Shown here: piece by piece, positions 35,313-48,100 of the stretch
Numbering within the stretch: position 1 is the stretch's first letter
How the letters are laid out: each line of letters opens with the position of its first letter
NCBI GenBank assembly: GCA_035610365.1
Contig: CM069437.1
Span: 57,746,093 to 57,810,092 of the forward strand
DNA from: Aquatica leii
Taxonomy: Eukaryota > Arthropoda > Insecta > Coleoptera > Lampyridae
Length of the DNA: 64,000 bases
Reading direction: 5' to 3'
Program-made: the position numbers and the translations under genes
Notes under the pieces: generated by a model
The model's database searches: none
The model's input: only the letters and a program-made list of their open reading frames with translations
Told to the model about the DNA's origin: nothing

Positions 35313-37482
35313 CATCTCTTCTCTTCTTCTGCTTCTTCTTCTTCTTTTAGTGATTTCCTTTTGCTCCTTTGAAGCGTTGGAGGTGGAATTCCTTAACCTT
35401 TATTTATCCATTTTTTTCACTTCTTCCGGCCTGTGGGATTTTTCTTCATTTGCTGTAGTGTCTTACTTCTCTCTCTTTTCCTATCTCTTTTATCTGTTCC
35501 ATCCATAATTTTTTCAACTTTCCCTTTTTTTCGTCTCCGTGACTCTTTTTACCAGCCATGTCTGCTTTATTCCAATTACGTGTTCATACACATTTAGTTT
35601 TTTCTTCTTCATTTTTGTTGTTATCGGTTTTTGATTTAATTCTTCTCTAGTACGATTACTTCGCATACGGTCTATTTTTGTCTTTCTCAATTTTATATTG
35701 CTTGTTCATCTTCCTCTCTGTATTGCTCGTTTTTCGTCTTCTTTATTGTATTTATCTTTATAATGTTTTCTCCAAGTTTCTACTACTTCTATTATTTGAT
35801 TTTCTAATGTTATTCTTGTATCTTATGCCCTTTTTCTCTTCTATTATTTACTTTGCAAGTTTGATCCATTTAATCTCCAAAGTTTTTCTAGCTCTTCTTT
35901 TTACCTTCTCTTATCAATTTGTTCACCTTCTTTGTATATCTATAATGTCTTGTTCCAACTCTGTGTTGTTATATTGTTTTTATGTTTTTGTTTCTTTTTT
36001 TAAAACTTTTTCCAGTATTTTTGAATTCCGCTAACCTGTTCTTTTGCAATGTTTGTGATTTTTGATCTTCCGCACATGTCTTCTGCTACTCGTTGTATTA
36101 TATCTTTAAATTTATTCCATTGGTCTTCTAGATTCCATCTACATTTTCTATTTTTTCAAATTCATTATGTGTTTTTTCTTAGTACTTCTTCTTCAGATCT
36201 GCATATTTTAGTCTTTTTATTGCAATACTAGTATAATTCTTCTCCTCTATCTGCTCTATTTTTCTTCATATTAGTTTTGTTGTTACTAGCGTATGATGTG
36301 CCTTATTTCCGCTCTATTCTCCGTTCTACTTTCTTTTATTTTTTGTCTTATTTTTTCTGTGTATAGTATGTAGTCTATTATGCTTTTTCCTTTTCTTTCT
36401 TTCGCTATAAATGTCTATTTTTTTAATAATAGTTGTGGGAAGGAATTTTCTATCGTTAAATGTTTATTTGGCAAAATCTGATCATCTTTTTTTTATTTCT
36501 ATTCTTTCTTCTTTCTGCTAATATACCCATGCACCCTATTTTTATGTCTTCGTCATTTTTTATTCTCGCATTCCAGTCTCCCATCAGTATGACCTTCTTG
36601 CTTCTTTCTGTAGTTTCATCTAGTGTGCTTTGCAGCTATACATAGAAATTCTCTATTTTCTCTTCTTTCCTTTCTTCTACTGGCGCGTTCAGTTGTATTA
36701 TATATCAAGTTTCTTTCATTTCTAGCTTTATATACATTATTCTTGACGATATCGGCTCAAATTCCGTTATTTTTGCTTTTATCCCTTCTGTTACCATTAT
36801 TCCTACTCTTCCTTTCGTTTTTTGTCCTATCTCCACTCCAGAGGTAAATATACTGTATTTTTTTATTTTAAGATTTTTAATTCCTCTTTGCTTTGTTTTA
36901 CTTATTCATATCAACTGCATTTTGAATTCCTTCATTTTTTATGCTAATTCATGGTCTTTATTTCTTAGTGATGTTATATTCTATTCTTTTGTTTTTACAT
37001 TTACATTTTTTCCATTTTTTTAATTTTTTATCCTTCTTTTTCCTCTTTAGTTCCTTTTCATAGCAGTCGCACTTTATATTTGAATGCTTTGATTATTTTC
37101 TTTGTTAGGTTTTTAGACGTCGTCTAGTGTATGTTATTGTTCTTATTTGCTTTTTTGTCTTCTTCATTTGTTTTCTAGATCTTTTACTAGTCGTTCTCGT
37201 TTCGGATTTTTGTCTCTATTTTCATTTTTTCCATTATTAGTTTTTTTTCTATCAGTCATTTTTTCTTTTTTCAATTTATTTTCTCGAAACGCTTTATTTA
37301 TCTTCCACTTTTTATATTATGATTTTCTGCTTTCTTATCTTCTTTTTCAGTATTTCAATTCGCATGTTTTGTGAGTTTATTACTAATTTGAGTTTTTAAT
37401 TTTTTGTGTATTTCTCCACTTTTTATTATTCCATTTCGTTGTTTATTTTATCTAATTTTGTGTTCATGTCTTCTGTTTTTTT
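35313..37482 (-). pseudogene. LINE remnant on the minus strand (part 1)
   Basis: On the minus strand 36840-36490 reads GVEIGQKTKGRVGIMVTEGI, FEPISSRIMYIKLEMKE, LDETTERSKKVILMGDWNAR: the endonuclease domain of a LINE with the GD-N-R motif kept. The plus strand here is almost pure T/C, so the plus-strand open frames (for example 35678-36034) are mirror images rich in Leu, Phe and Ser and are not genes. It starts with a (TTC)n run at about 35325-35350. The LINE is interrupted by a hAT at 37491 and resumes at 39212. Confidence 0.7.
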
Positions 37483-37490
37483 GTCTAGAT
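37483..37490 (+). repeat. 8 bp target-site duplication, left
   Basis: gtctagat, repeated exactly at 39204-39211 on the other side of the hAT element. Confidence 0.9.
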
Positions 37491-39203
37491 CAGTGATTCC
37501 CAAAGTGGTTTATATCGACCCTCAAAGGTCTATGACAACCTGCAAGGGGTCTACGTCAGCGAAAAATAAATTTGGGAGTCCATGAATTGAAAATAAAGGT
37601 CCACGATAGTGGATCTCAACATACCCTAATAGTACCTATTTACTTACATTATACTATCTTATAATGTAAAGTTCCATCATATCAAAACCTTAAGTAACAT
37701 CTATAACATTCCTTTTCTCACATTCATTTATAATGGCTGTACGCCTATGCCTGCCATAAAATCTAAGACCATAGGATTTAAATTTGACTTTAATTTTTTA
37801 ATATACAACTTCTGGACTTTAGGTCTTATTTAAATAGATTAATTTTGCCCACAGATGACTGATGCCACGTCCGAATCTAGAAAGAAATTTAGACAGTACA
37901 GTGTTGATTATTTAAAACTTGGCTTCATTCCATCATTGTCGTACAGACAATTGTCTATGTGCCTTTTATGCAACAAAGTTTTGGGCAATGACGCTATTTA
38001 AAACAAAATGCGTCAAGGGTGTTAGCAATACATTGCGTCATCCATCGACAACATTTAGTTGCTAAAAATTTGAGTGTTAGATTGCATGAATCTCTTCAAT
38101 TATTCATTGATGCAGTAAACCGAATCCGAAGCAACGCGTTGAATACCCGGTTATTTGCGCAGTTGCGTGAAGAAAATGACGAATACTTTCATCAATTACT
38201 CCTTCACACTGAAGTACGCTGGCTGTCGAAAGGCTTATGTTTGACAAGATTTTTTGCACTTTTTGAGATTATTTTAGAATTTCTAGATACTAAAGATAAA
38301 ATTTTAAAACACAATTTAATGAAGTGGAAAACAGACAACGCCTATTTAACAGATTTGTTTACGAATTTTAATATGGTTAATTTGCAGCTACAAGGCGACA
38401 GTCTAAATTTGATTAAAACAAAGTCCATCTTATCAGCGTTTCTTGCCAGAGTTAAACTAATGAAATAAAATATTGGACGGGTCAAATTTTCCCAGTTCTC
38501 CAATTTGTCACAGACAAACTGCTAGGAAAACGACGTTTCAACCTACGTTTAACATTTAAATGCCCTCTATTCAGATTTTGAAACTAGGTTTGAGTATGTT
38601 TTGACTATGGTAATACCACCGTGGATAATTAACCCATATGGTGACATAGAAGAAACGAATGTCATAATACAAGAGGAACTGACTGAACTAAGTACAAACG
38701 AAGAACCCTAGGTTCAGTTTAAAAACGAATATCAGCAATTCTAGCTGCAAAACAACATACAAGTTACTTATCCCATATTATGGAATATAAACTAGTGGAA
38801 AGGTTCAGCGCTGTTGTCAATCTCCTAACGAAAAAAAGAAACAGACTGGACATCATTAGCCAAGGAAATTTAAGATTAAACCTTACAAAATTGACGCCAA
38901 ATATTAATAATTTATTATTAAAGCATTAGGTTTATCCTTCTCACTAAAAACATTCACTTATTGCTTAGTTTATTTTATGTTACGTATATTTTATATAACA
39001 GATACAAAATTTTATTTTGAGTAGTTTTAATTTAAATTTAATTAATAAATGTATAAAACTTAACATGTGTTTTTACTTTAAGTTTTTAACATTAAACTTC
39101 ACTATAGTTAGAAATTTACAAAAAATCAGGTAAGTAAGGGGTCTACCCAAAACCGAAAAACATAGCAAGGGGTCTACGACACAAAAAAGTTTGGGAACCT
39201 CTG
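37491..39203 (+). mobile_element. 1713 bp hAT transposon with intact ends
   Basis: The left end is cagtgattcccaaagtgg and the right end on the minus strand is cagaggttcccaaacttt: hAT-type inverted termini (CAG-GGTTCCCAAA). An identical 8 bp duplication (gtctagat) flanks it, the hAT hallmark. It inserted into the minus-strand LINE. The interior holds a transposase with a BED finger start and a C-terminus but with the middle deleted, so the copy is non-autonomous. Confidence 0.93.
37855..38929 (+). pseudogene. Internally deleted hAT transposase (ZBED5-like)
   Basis: From ATG 37855: KFRQYSVDYLKLGFIPSLSY, LSMCLLCNKVLGNDA, the start of a BED finger (C-x2-C). The frame then breaks and jumps at about 38005-38030 to HCVIHRQHLVAKNL, the C-x2-H motif downstream of the catalytic Asp residues, so both Asp and the rest of the finger are deleted. 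38019-38468 is open: LLHTEVRWLSKGLCLTRFF is the conserved hAT RW block. Later frames give PPWIINPYGD, EELTELSTNEEP and finally VERFSAVVNLLTKKRNRLDI, the ER-FS dimerisation motif, with a stop at 38927-38929. It belongs to the same broad group as 21338-21890. Confidence 0.9.
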
Positions 39204-39211
39204 GTCTAGAT
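39204..39211 (+). repeat. 8 bp target-site duplication, right
   Basis: gtctagat, identical to 37483-37490. Confidence 0.9.
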
Positions 39212-39400
39212 CATTTAATTCATTTATTTTTTCGTTGATCTATGCCAATACCATCTCTATTTTTTCTATTTCCCTTCTATGATCCCTAAGCCACTACTTT
39301 TTCGCCGCCCAAAGATGGTCTATTTCGGTCGACGCGTCGTAAATTGTTCTCTCTTATCGGCGTTGCGTTAGATTATTAAATTTGTATTTACTGTTAATTC
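39212..39400 (-). pseudogene. LINE remnant on the minus strand (part 2, after the hAT)
   Basis: Continues the pyrimidine-rich plus-strand sequence across the hAT insertion. On the minus strand it reads NRPSLGG-like, charged, ORF1-type sequence without a clear motif. The 5' limit of the LINE is unknown; 39400-39730 may still be its leader. Confidence 0.5.
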
Positions 39401-39409
39401 TATATATGG

Positions 39410-42400
39410 TTGTATCATATACTATTCTTTGTACGCGAATTATTTAAATTTATTTGAATTTTCTTAAACTCGTCTTTGCTCGTTGTTTATGAATTGCTGT
39501 TTAAACGTATTTTCAAATTAAAATTTTGCTTGTTATCAATTTGTTTGTCACGATTATCAGTTTACCCCGAAATTGCTTTCGAGTTCTTGCGCGATCTTGT
39601 TGTTTATTTATTTTTCTAATAATTATGTTATTATTTATGTTACCTTATTTTCTTTTATTTCTTTCTTTTAGACTTATTATATCTTTTTACTTCAACTATT
39701 TTATTTAACACTTCCTTTTAAATTAGCCAATTGTAGCATGCACTTTCTTTCACTGTTGTCACTCTAGTACAGAACCGGCATTATTAATACAAAATTTTAA
39801 AAATAGTAATAATAAATGTGTCACTCCGTGATTTAAAAAAATAAAAAAAGGTTATGGAAAACTGCAAAACGGAAATTATTTATTATCGTTAATTTTGCAC
39901 GAGTTAACGATATTCTTAAGTGTCGATATCTCTCTAATCAAAAATCGAGCTGTAATAAAGTGGTGAAAAAATTTCTCAGTATAATCGTAGAAATTACTAG
40001 AAAAACCAGTGAGCATAATGTTTAGTACCTTTGAGAATTATTAGTACTAAAAATTTTTTACAACGAATATACTATTATTTATACTAATTCACAAATTTTT
40101 TACATCAATTTATAACAGTTTGTAATTTTATGCTGTATTGTAGACGTCTTTGAAATTTGAGGTAGTAAAATCTACAAATTAATGGTTGTTATAAAAAAAT
40201 ACAAGTAGTGTTTGTTATGCAAATTTCAATAATTAAGTGAGTTTTTCATATTTACTGTTCAACGTAACATTTGATTTTGAAAAAAACACCGTTATAAACA
40301 CAAATGAATTATGGTTTTGCACAAAAAAATGACGTATAATTTTTTTCAAACCTACGCATCGCTAAAATTACATGTCAGCGTCTTTATTCGAAGAGCTTTT
40401 TTATTTTACCACCATAGCACAAGACTTATTAAAATTGGATTTTGTTATTGTTGGAAATAGCGTGTACTTTACAACAGTTTTTATATTTCTGATACTAAAA
40501 CGTGTAACTCCAAAATTTAATCAAAAACTTTGCCTTGTATTGGCAGCGTGTATTTGTGTTTGAGTGAATGCCAGAACGCGGTAAGTGATTGATTTGGCTT
40601 TACAATTGGAAAGTAATCTTTTAGTGGCGTTGTTCTCTAAATACAGATAAAGCTTTTGTTACTATTTTATTCGATAGGTAACTTAACGTCTTTACAATTG
40701 TATTCACAACTACGATTTGGGTTAATTATAGTTTATGTAATTAATAAGTAAGCGAAAAAACATAATTTTTCAAAACATCGTTGGTCTTACGATAAATGCT
40801 GCTCATTCTAAAAGCTTCTATTCTAAGCTAGTCGTTGAAAAATAGCATTAGGGTTGATTACAGCATTATTTTGAGGAATTTATTTTAACAAAAGTCAGTT
40901 TAGTATGTTGATAATTGAACTAACGGACGTTTATTAAGACCACATTTAATAAATTATATAGGAGTACTTATCCAAGAAATGTTTTTGCCACCACTTTATT
41001 ACGTTTGTACGTCATTATAAAAACTCACTTCGTTAATAACGTTTAAAATAAACGGTTTCAGTAAAATATAATATTTGTTACTAAATATTTAACTGTGTGT
41101 ACTATCCGTTTCATTATTTTATTAAATGAGTGATTAAGAGTATCCGTACTAAGCCTAATTAATTAAAAATATTTTCTTTTAACAGGTATTTAGAAGTATC
41201 CATTAGCAATGTCATCAAAACGAAAAACTTCTGATTCTTTTTATATGAAACAAGGATTAACTTGATGAACGACATCGAAAGTCACTACAGATACCTGGGG
41301 TTTCTTATAAAAAGAAATTGAATGTAATAAAACGCTTAGTAGTTCTAATTACGTAATTTCGTTAACGTAAGCAAAACGTTTTCAATATGGTTTAAAAAAA
41401 AACGACGTTTAAGATTAATATCGTGAAGTATTTGTTCGAATGACATTTTCACAAATATTTTTTTAAACCTACAACAACAATAAAGGCACTTATTTTCTAG
41501 CTTTTACATACCTCTATACAACAAGTAGTAGGTATTCAACGATAACTTATACGAGCTTATGCTTAAGGGTGTACTTCCTGTACCCAATTTGCAGTTTCTT
41601 TTGACAACGTATTCATGGTATGTAATCGATTATACTACTTTTGAATTTAATCTCTGAATGCACCATAAAAGAATTTTATGAGTTTTTGCTTTTGTTAAAT
41701 CAAATTTTTGTTAACGCGACAATAAATAATTGATTAGAAAATTTTTGTTGTTGGTCATTAGTTATATGTAATCCAAAAAAAATTATAAGTATTAAAGTAT
41801 ATTATCTAAATACAATACTTTTTCACGTTAATTCTATTTATTGACATTTTAAATCATTTTTATATTTTATTTACATCTAGAATGATGTTCTCGATTAGTT
41901 TTTTAGAAATTACAAAACGCAGATTAAAATGCTTGGAACTGTTTGTTGTAATAAAACACAATTTTGTTTATAAAACTGATATAAATAAAGAAAATATGAA
42001 TCTTCTTCAAAGCTCTAACTTAAACGTTTAGAGTTAGAGTTGGAGAGTAAACTAAAAAATATACAAATAGCATGAATGATTTACCAAATAAAAAAAAATA
42101 GTAAAAAACTCTTATTGCTTCACTTCTGAAACGCGTTGGTACAATTAGATTATAACGTGACACCTAAAAAAAGTTAAATATCCGCTTTTAAAAATGTTTA
42201 TTATTAATTACATTTAGATGTGAAATGTGTAGATTGTTACCGTTTGAATAGTTTGTAAAAACTTTGTGGGTAGAGTTTTTCTGTGTGACTTTCTAAAGAC
42301 AATGGCGTAGTAAAACGCCAAATATTATATTACGACAAAAAATAATGGCGTATATAGTGTAACGATTATTAACACTAATTTATTTATACTAAAAATATGT

Positions 42401-42650
42401 ACACGTTTATAACTAACCGAACTAATTAAATCTAAGGATATTTAATAAAAACATTTACACTAATTTATATAATCCGCTGATAACTTCAGTTTAACACTTA
42501 TTGTTTACATTATAGTCACGTACAATTTTAATTCGTCGTATTTATCTCGATACGTGTTAATCACTTTTTTATTTAAACTTGAATAATCTTAACACTGCCG
42601 ACTTCGAATTACTGAAATAACTAACTTATCATTTGTTTGTACCGCATTAA
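39410..42650. other. AT-rich intergenic stretch
   Basis: No gene recognised. A short hairpin of ctctaact and agttagag lies at about 42013-42040. At 41211 a frame begins MSSKRKTSDSF, faintly like the start of a BED-type hAT protein, but nothing follows. Confidence 0.45.
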
Positions 42651-42657
42651 TATATTT

Positions 42658-42892
42658 TGGCCAAACGTTCGAGAAGTATTAAATATTTAACGTCCGTAAA
42701 TCTGGAGGAACGAAAGAAAAAAAAATCATTAACGTCAGGTGTACTTTAATTAATTTTAGAAGAATAACTTATGATTAAAATTAGAATCAATAACATAATG
42801 TTACAAGCTTTAGGTCTTACGAACCTTGCACGGCCAACTCACACAGTCGGAGATAGGGAAGGTTCACGGAAATTATACTTAAGGGCGCCAGA
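42658..42892 (-). repeat. Leader and LTR fragments beyond the second gypsy-type LTR
   Basis: 42818-42892 matches the leader at 48786-48870 (acgaacc(c/t)tgcacg(a/g)ccaactc). 42658-42800 matches LTR sequence at about 48920-49045 (gtactttaattaattttaga identical). So beyond this LTR there is another primer-binding site, a leader stub and part of a further LTR, the sign of a tandem or recombined element. Confidence 0.7.
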
Positions 42893-42900
42893 TCAAATCC
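42893..42900 (-). other. Primer-binding-site-like sequence, second copy
   Basis: Minus strand tggcgccc, the 3'-CCA-complementary start used by many retroelements primed by lysine tRNA. It directly adjoins the inferred LTR end. Confidence 0.55.
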
Positions 42901-43044
42901 AAATTAACACTTCTGCCTCGATCACGACAGACGGTCCAAACTTGTAACTAAATTTGAGGTTCGTAATCCTTGTTATTCTGATGTTGGAGTAGCCAAAATA
43001 CGACCATTAAAAGAGAAAGGTATGTTGTCATAAAAGAAAGATTA

Positions 43045-43325
43045 ACAAGTATAACAACTTTAATGTATTAACGTAGAAGATTAACAAGAATATATGTAAT
43101 TTCTCCACTCATCAATGCTCGAAATATTAATAAGTATAATTAACAAATATAAAAACTTCAATTTAGCAGCGTAGCAAATTGACAGAAGTACGCTGAATTC
43201 CTCAATTCATAAACATTAGACAAATTAACAAGTATGATTAATAGGTGTAGAAACCTTGAATTAACAACGTAAAAGATTAACCGGAGTATTGTCTAATTTC
43301 TCGATTCATAAATGCCGGACATATC
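43045..43325. repeat. Three-unit ~95 bp tandem repeat inside the long LTR
   Basis: Units share (a/t)aacaagtat(a/g)a, aactt-aat, agcagcgta-like, agattaac and tttctc-attcataaatg blocks, starting near 43048, 43130 and 43218. The units have diverged from one another. Confidence 0.7.
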
Positions 43326-43499
43326 GGCAACACACAAAGCATATACTTAAATTACGTCGAGATAGCGAAGTAAATTTCGTAAGAAATATTGTCTACCCTC
43401 AGCATGGGATACACTACAAATGACACTTAAAATTACCTTATTGGTATGTACACAATAAACGTACTTATAGACACCGACAGTACTCAAAGTTCCGTGAGT

Positions 43500-43705
43500 G
43501 ACTTTTATGACAGCGAATAAAATATAATCAAATTGACTTACCCAATCCAATGCTTGCTGGCGTGAAGAAAACGTTTCCCCCCTGGCAGCCTAGAATAATT
43601 ATTGATAGCAATTCATGTCACACAATAACTCACAAAAAAGGAAACTACAAAATCAGTATTAATAATTCAGTAAATGCGATATAAGAACCCGTGGTATCGA
43701 ATGCT
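43500..43705. repeat. Duplicated LTR block (other copy 44460-44670)
   Basis: Shares gacagcgaata, aattgacttacc, gaaaacgttt, catgtca and actcacaaa in order with 44460-44670, about 960 bp away in the same orientation. Confidence 0.7.
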
Positions 43706-45166
43706 GTAGGTTGTAATTACGAGCAGGTGGTTGATAACGCAATCGATTATTGTCCAAAAATTAGCATCTCCGACACATTGATTCCAAAAGCTTATACGTT
43801 CGGTAGCGGTATTTATCAATCGTACTTATGCATAATTATTCCTTATTGAAGCGAACAGGTGATTGCAACGTGGTGGAACCGGCTATCACATTAATACAGA
43901 AATTACGAAAGAATCTTAATAGATTGGAGACAAAATATCTTACCATGTGCCGAAAGAATTGTATTAAGTTTGCAATCATCTTATAAATTTGTATTCATCA
44001 CAAGGGATGCCCAAAATTTAGAAATCAGTTCAAGATTCTCGACACCGACCGGTTCAAGTAGTTGACAGCTTCAAAATGGCCTCATCAGTAACCAACAAGG
44101 TCAGCAGAAGGCGTCAAAACCAGAAACTAATTTTTAAGTTGATACACAGGGTACTCCGTTGTGAAAATTTCGCACATAACAAATAGAGATAATTTAATAA
44201 TATCACAATAAAATAAATTTAGTACAAGTATACGTTGGTTCTAAAACACCGGAAGTATCGAAAGCTTACAAAACGTCCCAATCGTAAATGTAACAGCCAG
44301 GACATACAAAAATTTAAGTAAGTTACATTACCAATAATAATTGGCAGTGAACGTAATCAGCATGCGATAGCAATTTAACTTAAACTAATTGACTAATAGT
44401 AATAAGAAGCAAATCATTTTAAACGTTTTGACACGATTAGTAAATATGATTCATGAGCAGCACCGTAGCGACAGCGAATAGTTAAAATCAAAAATTGACT
44501 TACCAAAAGTCAGGTTTATTTTCAGAAAACGTTTTCCTACTGGATTGCTGTAATCAAACTATCTAAAAATAATCATGTCATGGTGACTCACAAACTATAC
44601 AACAGGTAAAAAGTAACATTTATGAAAGGTAAGAGAATCGAGCGTATCGTATGCTGTTACATATGCACTTTTGTCCAAGGTGGTATTAGTTAAACGTCAA
44701 TTGCCTCCGAATAGAAATATTAATCGTATCTGCCCTTATGTCGCAGTGTTCGTAAGTCCAGTGCTTCCTTTTAGAAATTTTTTATCGTCGATGTTTAAAC
44801 TTGTACAGACGAGAAAACCCACATTTGAAAGACAGCACGTGGCGCTAAGGAAACTACATGGAAATTACCTTTAATCCGAAAAAGAATAGAAGATACTTAC
44901 CCTGCGTTGAATAAATTAACTAATGACAAATATTTTTATTATACATCGTGTCAGAACACGTGGATGTTTTAAAAAATCAAATTTATTTCAAGCAAACATA
45001 TATTTATGTAGCGAACGACGTAAAAGTAAACTGACGACTTTTTGTTTACTCGGCCGGAAGGGACCAACGATGCTCGATAGATGACGTCGAGAAATAAAAG
45101 AGTAACTTTAATTCAAACAAGAATATACAAGGTAATACATTTTGAAATTTATGCACGTAACAGAAT

Positions 45167-45177
45167 CCCCCCCTCCC
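45167..45177 (-). other. Polypurine tract
   Basis: Minus strand gggaggggggg, four bases before the tgttacg LTR start at 45162. This is where the plus-strand primer of an LTR retroelement is expected and supports the minus orientation. Confidence 0.75.
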
Positions 45178-48100
45178 ACAGCAATACAAAAACGTGGAGT
45201 GTAAACAACAAAAGGAAAGCTACAATGAAGACAGTTATTTAGGCATACGCCAATCTCAATTTGTAAATATAAATTTATTTAAGTGTTTAGATAGCAATTC
45301 TCACGTGGAAAAATAAACCACATTGTACATAAAAAATACAAGGTGCTGCAGTACCAGATACCGACGGTAGGAGTAAACATGAGAACTAACCTAATTAGTT
45401 AAGTGTCTAACAAAGACGGTCTACTAAAATCACTAGACTTTACAAACAGTTTTTCGTGCTTTTATGTCTAGATCAGCACATAGACCCTGTAAAAAAGTGT
45501 TTATAAAAAAATATTCTGCAGTAAATTTAATATTGTATGTAAGTGACAAAACCATTATGCAAATTGATGTGTGGAGCGTAGATAACAAAACAAAAGCTAC
45601 ATTGAAGACAGTTATTTAGGCATACGCCAAGGATAGAACCCTAAAATCTAAAACCAACCCAATTCCAAAAAACCCAACCACGTGCCATCTCATCAAATTA
45701 CCACAAATACAGAATAGACCAAAACTGTAACAAAAGCGCACGAAGCAAAAATATTATCTCTAAGAAACCAAGAGTAATTTAATCCAAAAGCAAAGAAGAA
45801 TACCAATACTGTTTACTAATTTTCGAAGCGCATAAAGCGATACCAAAAATTTAGGGACAAACAATCAGTAACCCAATACAGTAAGGACGTAACCATCAAA
45901 ACAATTCCAGAAAAAAAGAAAAGAATGTAGGAAAGGTAGGAGTTTAGAAAAGCGTTCAGAACTAAGTAGCCCTAAAATCCTTTTAATTCTAATACTTTAG
46001 ATACAAAACCACCCTGAATACAATACAATAAAGAAACCCAAAAATCCCGAGACTGGAGTCCCAAGAAAAAGAAAGAAACAAGATGAAAAAAACCGTAAGA
46101 ATCAATTGCTAAGCAAACACTTGTATCATCGATCACTGTGCTGATCTGTAACAATAAAACTTATAAGACAATAAACGCAATATAATATCTCAAAGAAAAA
46201 GAAGAAGAAAAGAAAAGCAGCAAAAGAGATATCCTAAGAATTAGCAACAACATCCAAAAAAAGCCAACTAAGCGGAAGTACATCAAGTACAGAAAACGTG
46301 GATGTTTCAAGTTTTAGACTTACACAGCAAAGAAGTACCAGACAGGAAAAGTATCCTAAAAGTAGAAAAAAGAAAAAGGCATAGCGAAAGACAGCGAAAA
46401 GAAGAGGTTAGATGTTATAGCTTGCCCAAATCTTAATCTGTAAAGAGATAGAAATAGTGACCCAATCCTACAACCCAACCAACCGCTCAAAAGCAAACTT
46501 TCAGGAGGAATAAGAAAGAAAAAGGAAAATGTGGCATGTAGGTGAGAAACTAATCAAAAAGAAGTAAAAGAAAAAATGAAAAGTAAGTAATACAGAAGGG
46601 AAGAAAAGAAACAGACGGAGAGAGATAAGACAAGATAAAAATGTCTGTTTTGTTCTTCTCTTCGTAAAAGAAACGAAAGGGAGTGACCAACCTTTCAATG
46701 CCCATCCAACCGCCTAAAAGGCAAACTACAAAGACAATCAAAAAAAAAATGGTTGACACATAAAAAAAGATAGATAGGCCCAAGAAGAAATAAATGAAAA
46801 ATAGAAAACATAAAAGAAAGACGGAGAAAAGATAAGGCTTGATGTTAATGCCTGATTCTTTCTACACCCCATAAAACAATGAAAAGAGAGACCACCCTAC
46901 GGTGCTCATCCAACCGCCCAAAGTAGCAAATAAGAAAAAGAAGAAAAAAGATATCAGAATTAGCTATAGAACAAATGCATACCAATTGCTGTTCCAAATC
47001 GGAAAGTTTACTACAAGACTTTAAAGCCGACAAGCGGATAGGAAACTCAAGAAAAAAAAAACCAAAATCAAAAAGCGGAAAAGGGAATTTTATACCCGAG
47101 TACCAATTCCAAAAAAGCCGACTCAGCGGATATAACTATGTACATACGGAAAGGTAGTCTGTCCTGAAGCAAGATAGAAAAGAAAGAAGCCAAAAGAAAT
47201 GTACTAGAAACTTAAGCAAAGAAAAAAAATATTGGTGACAGCAATATGAGAAGAACAATTGGGTAGCTTCCAAACTACAACCATCAAGATACCGTCGACG
47301 CATCCAAAGACTCGAAACACCAAAACCAAAATATCTGAACCAGAAGAATACATCCGGAGAAATAGTACGATCCTGATGTAGTCGCGTAGACCTTGTAGCG
47401 ACACCAGTGTTGGGAAGCTTTATCGTTGCTGTCAAAACGTGACATGACCTAATAGGATTGCTCCGTTTTGCGTTCGAACAAGAACATTGACGTATAAACT
47501 AAGCAACTTTAGGTTTCATATGAGGCCAGTAAACCCCTAAGAGGTTCCAATGTACTCCTAACACTGCGGTGTTCAGGCTGGAAGATAGTAATCATAGATT
47601 AGTTGTTTGCGTTGGTTTGAAAGAGCAACTAATTTCCACGCGCAAAAGTCAGAAAAATTGCGTACACGTTTACATAGAAGACCATTCACAATACACCAGC
47701 GAGAGAAACGACGCGGAAAAGCAGAAACCTTAGAAACCAAACCTAAGTACCAAAGATCAGTTGCAAGCTTAATAATTCTAGAAACTGAAGAAAAATTTAA
47801 AGAAAAAGAAGCTAACAGGATGTTCAAGTTTATCCGGTTTTGAACGACAGTGCATACAAGTATTAGACTTAGAAATAGTTATAGAAGAAGGAAGTGAAGT
47901 GAAGTGATTAAGAGAATCAGCAACAACCGAAGCTGCTGAAGTAGCAGTCCTAATCAAAGGCTCGCTCCTTTCAAATGTTAGAAAACTAAAAGAATTACTA
48001 CATTTAAAGTTGGATTCCAAACGTTAGCCTAAAGAGACCAATTGAGAAAAGCACGTAATATCCACCAGGGCGAAATGAAATTGGGTAAACGGAAATAAAT

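Larger units (their letters stand above)
42903..45162 (-). repeat. Long LTR (about 2.26 kb) of the gypsy-type element
   Basis: Starts on the minus strand at 45162 with tgttacgtgcataaatttca and matches the 580 bp LTR at 48882-49461 in several colinear blocks: 45162-44903, 44570-44472, 44240-44184 and the end near 42975-42903. It carries about 1.7 kb not present in the short copy, including a second copy of the 44460-44670 block at 43500-43705 and a three-unit tandem repeat at 43045-43325. Either this is the ancestral long LTR and the other is deleted, or it grew by duplication. Confidence 0.7.

Noticed and set aside
35325..35350. (TTC)n microsatellite
   Set aside because: Short, and part of the pyrimidine-rich LINE remnant.
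35678..37374. Several open plus-strand frames rich in Leu, Phe and Ser
   Set aside because: They are the mirror of a purine-rich LINE on the minus strand, where endonuclease motifs are readable.
40372..40563. 63-codon open frame
   Set aside because: No motif and a composition typical of random AT-rich open frames.
41211..41290. MSSKRKTSDSF start resembling a BED-type hAT protein
   Set aside because: Stops follow at once and no other motif is present.
46501..47435. Minus-strand Phe/Leu-rich open frames resembling membrane proteins
   Set aside because: They arise from the purine-biased tandem array and lack starts and conserved motifs.
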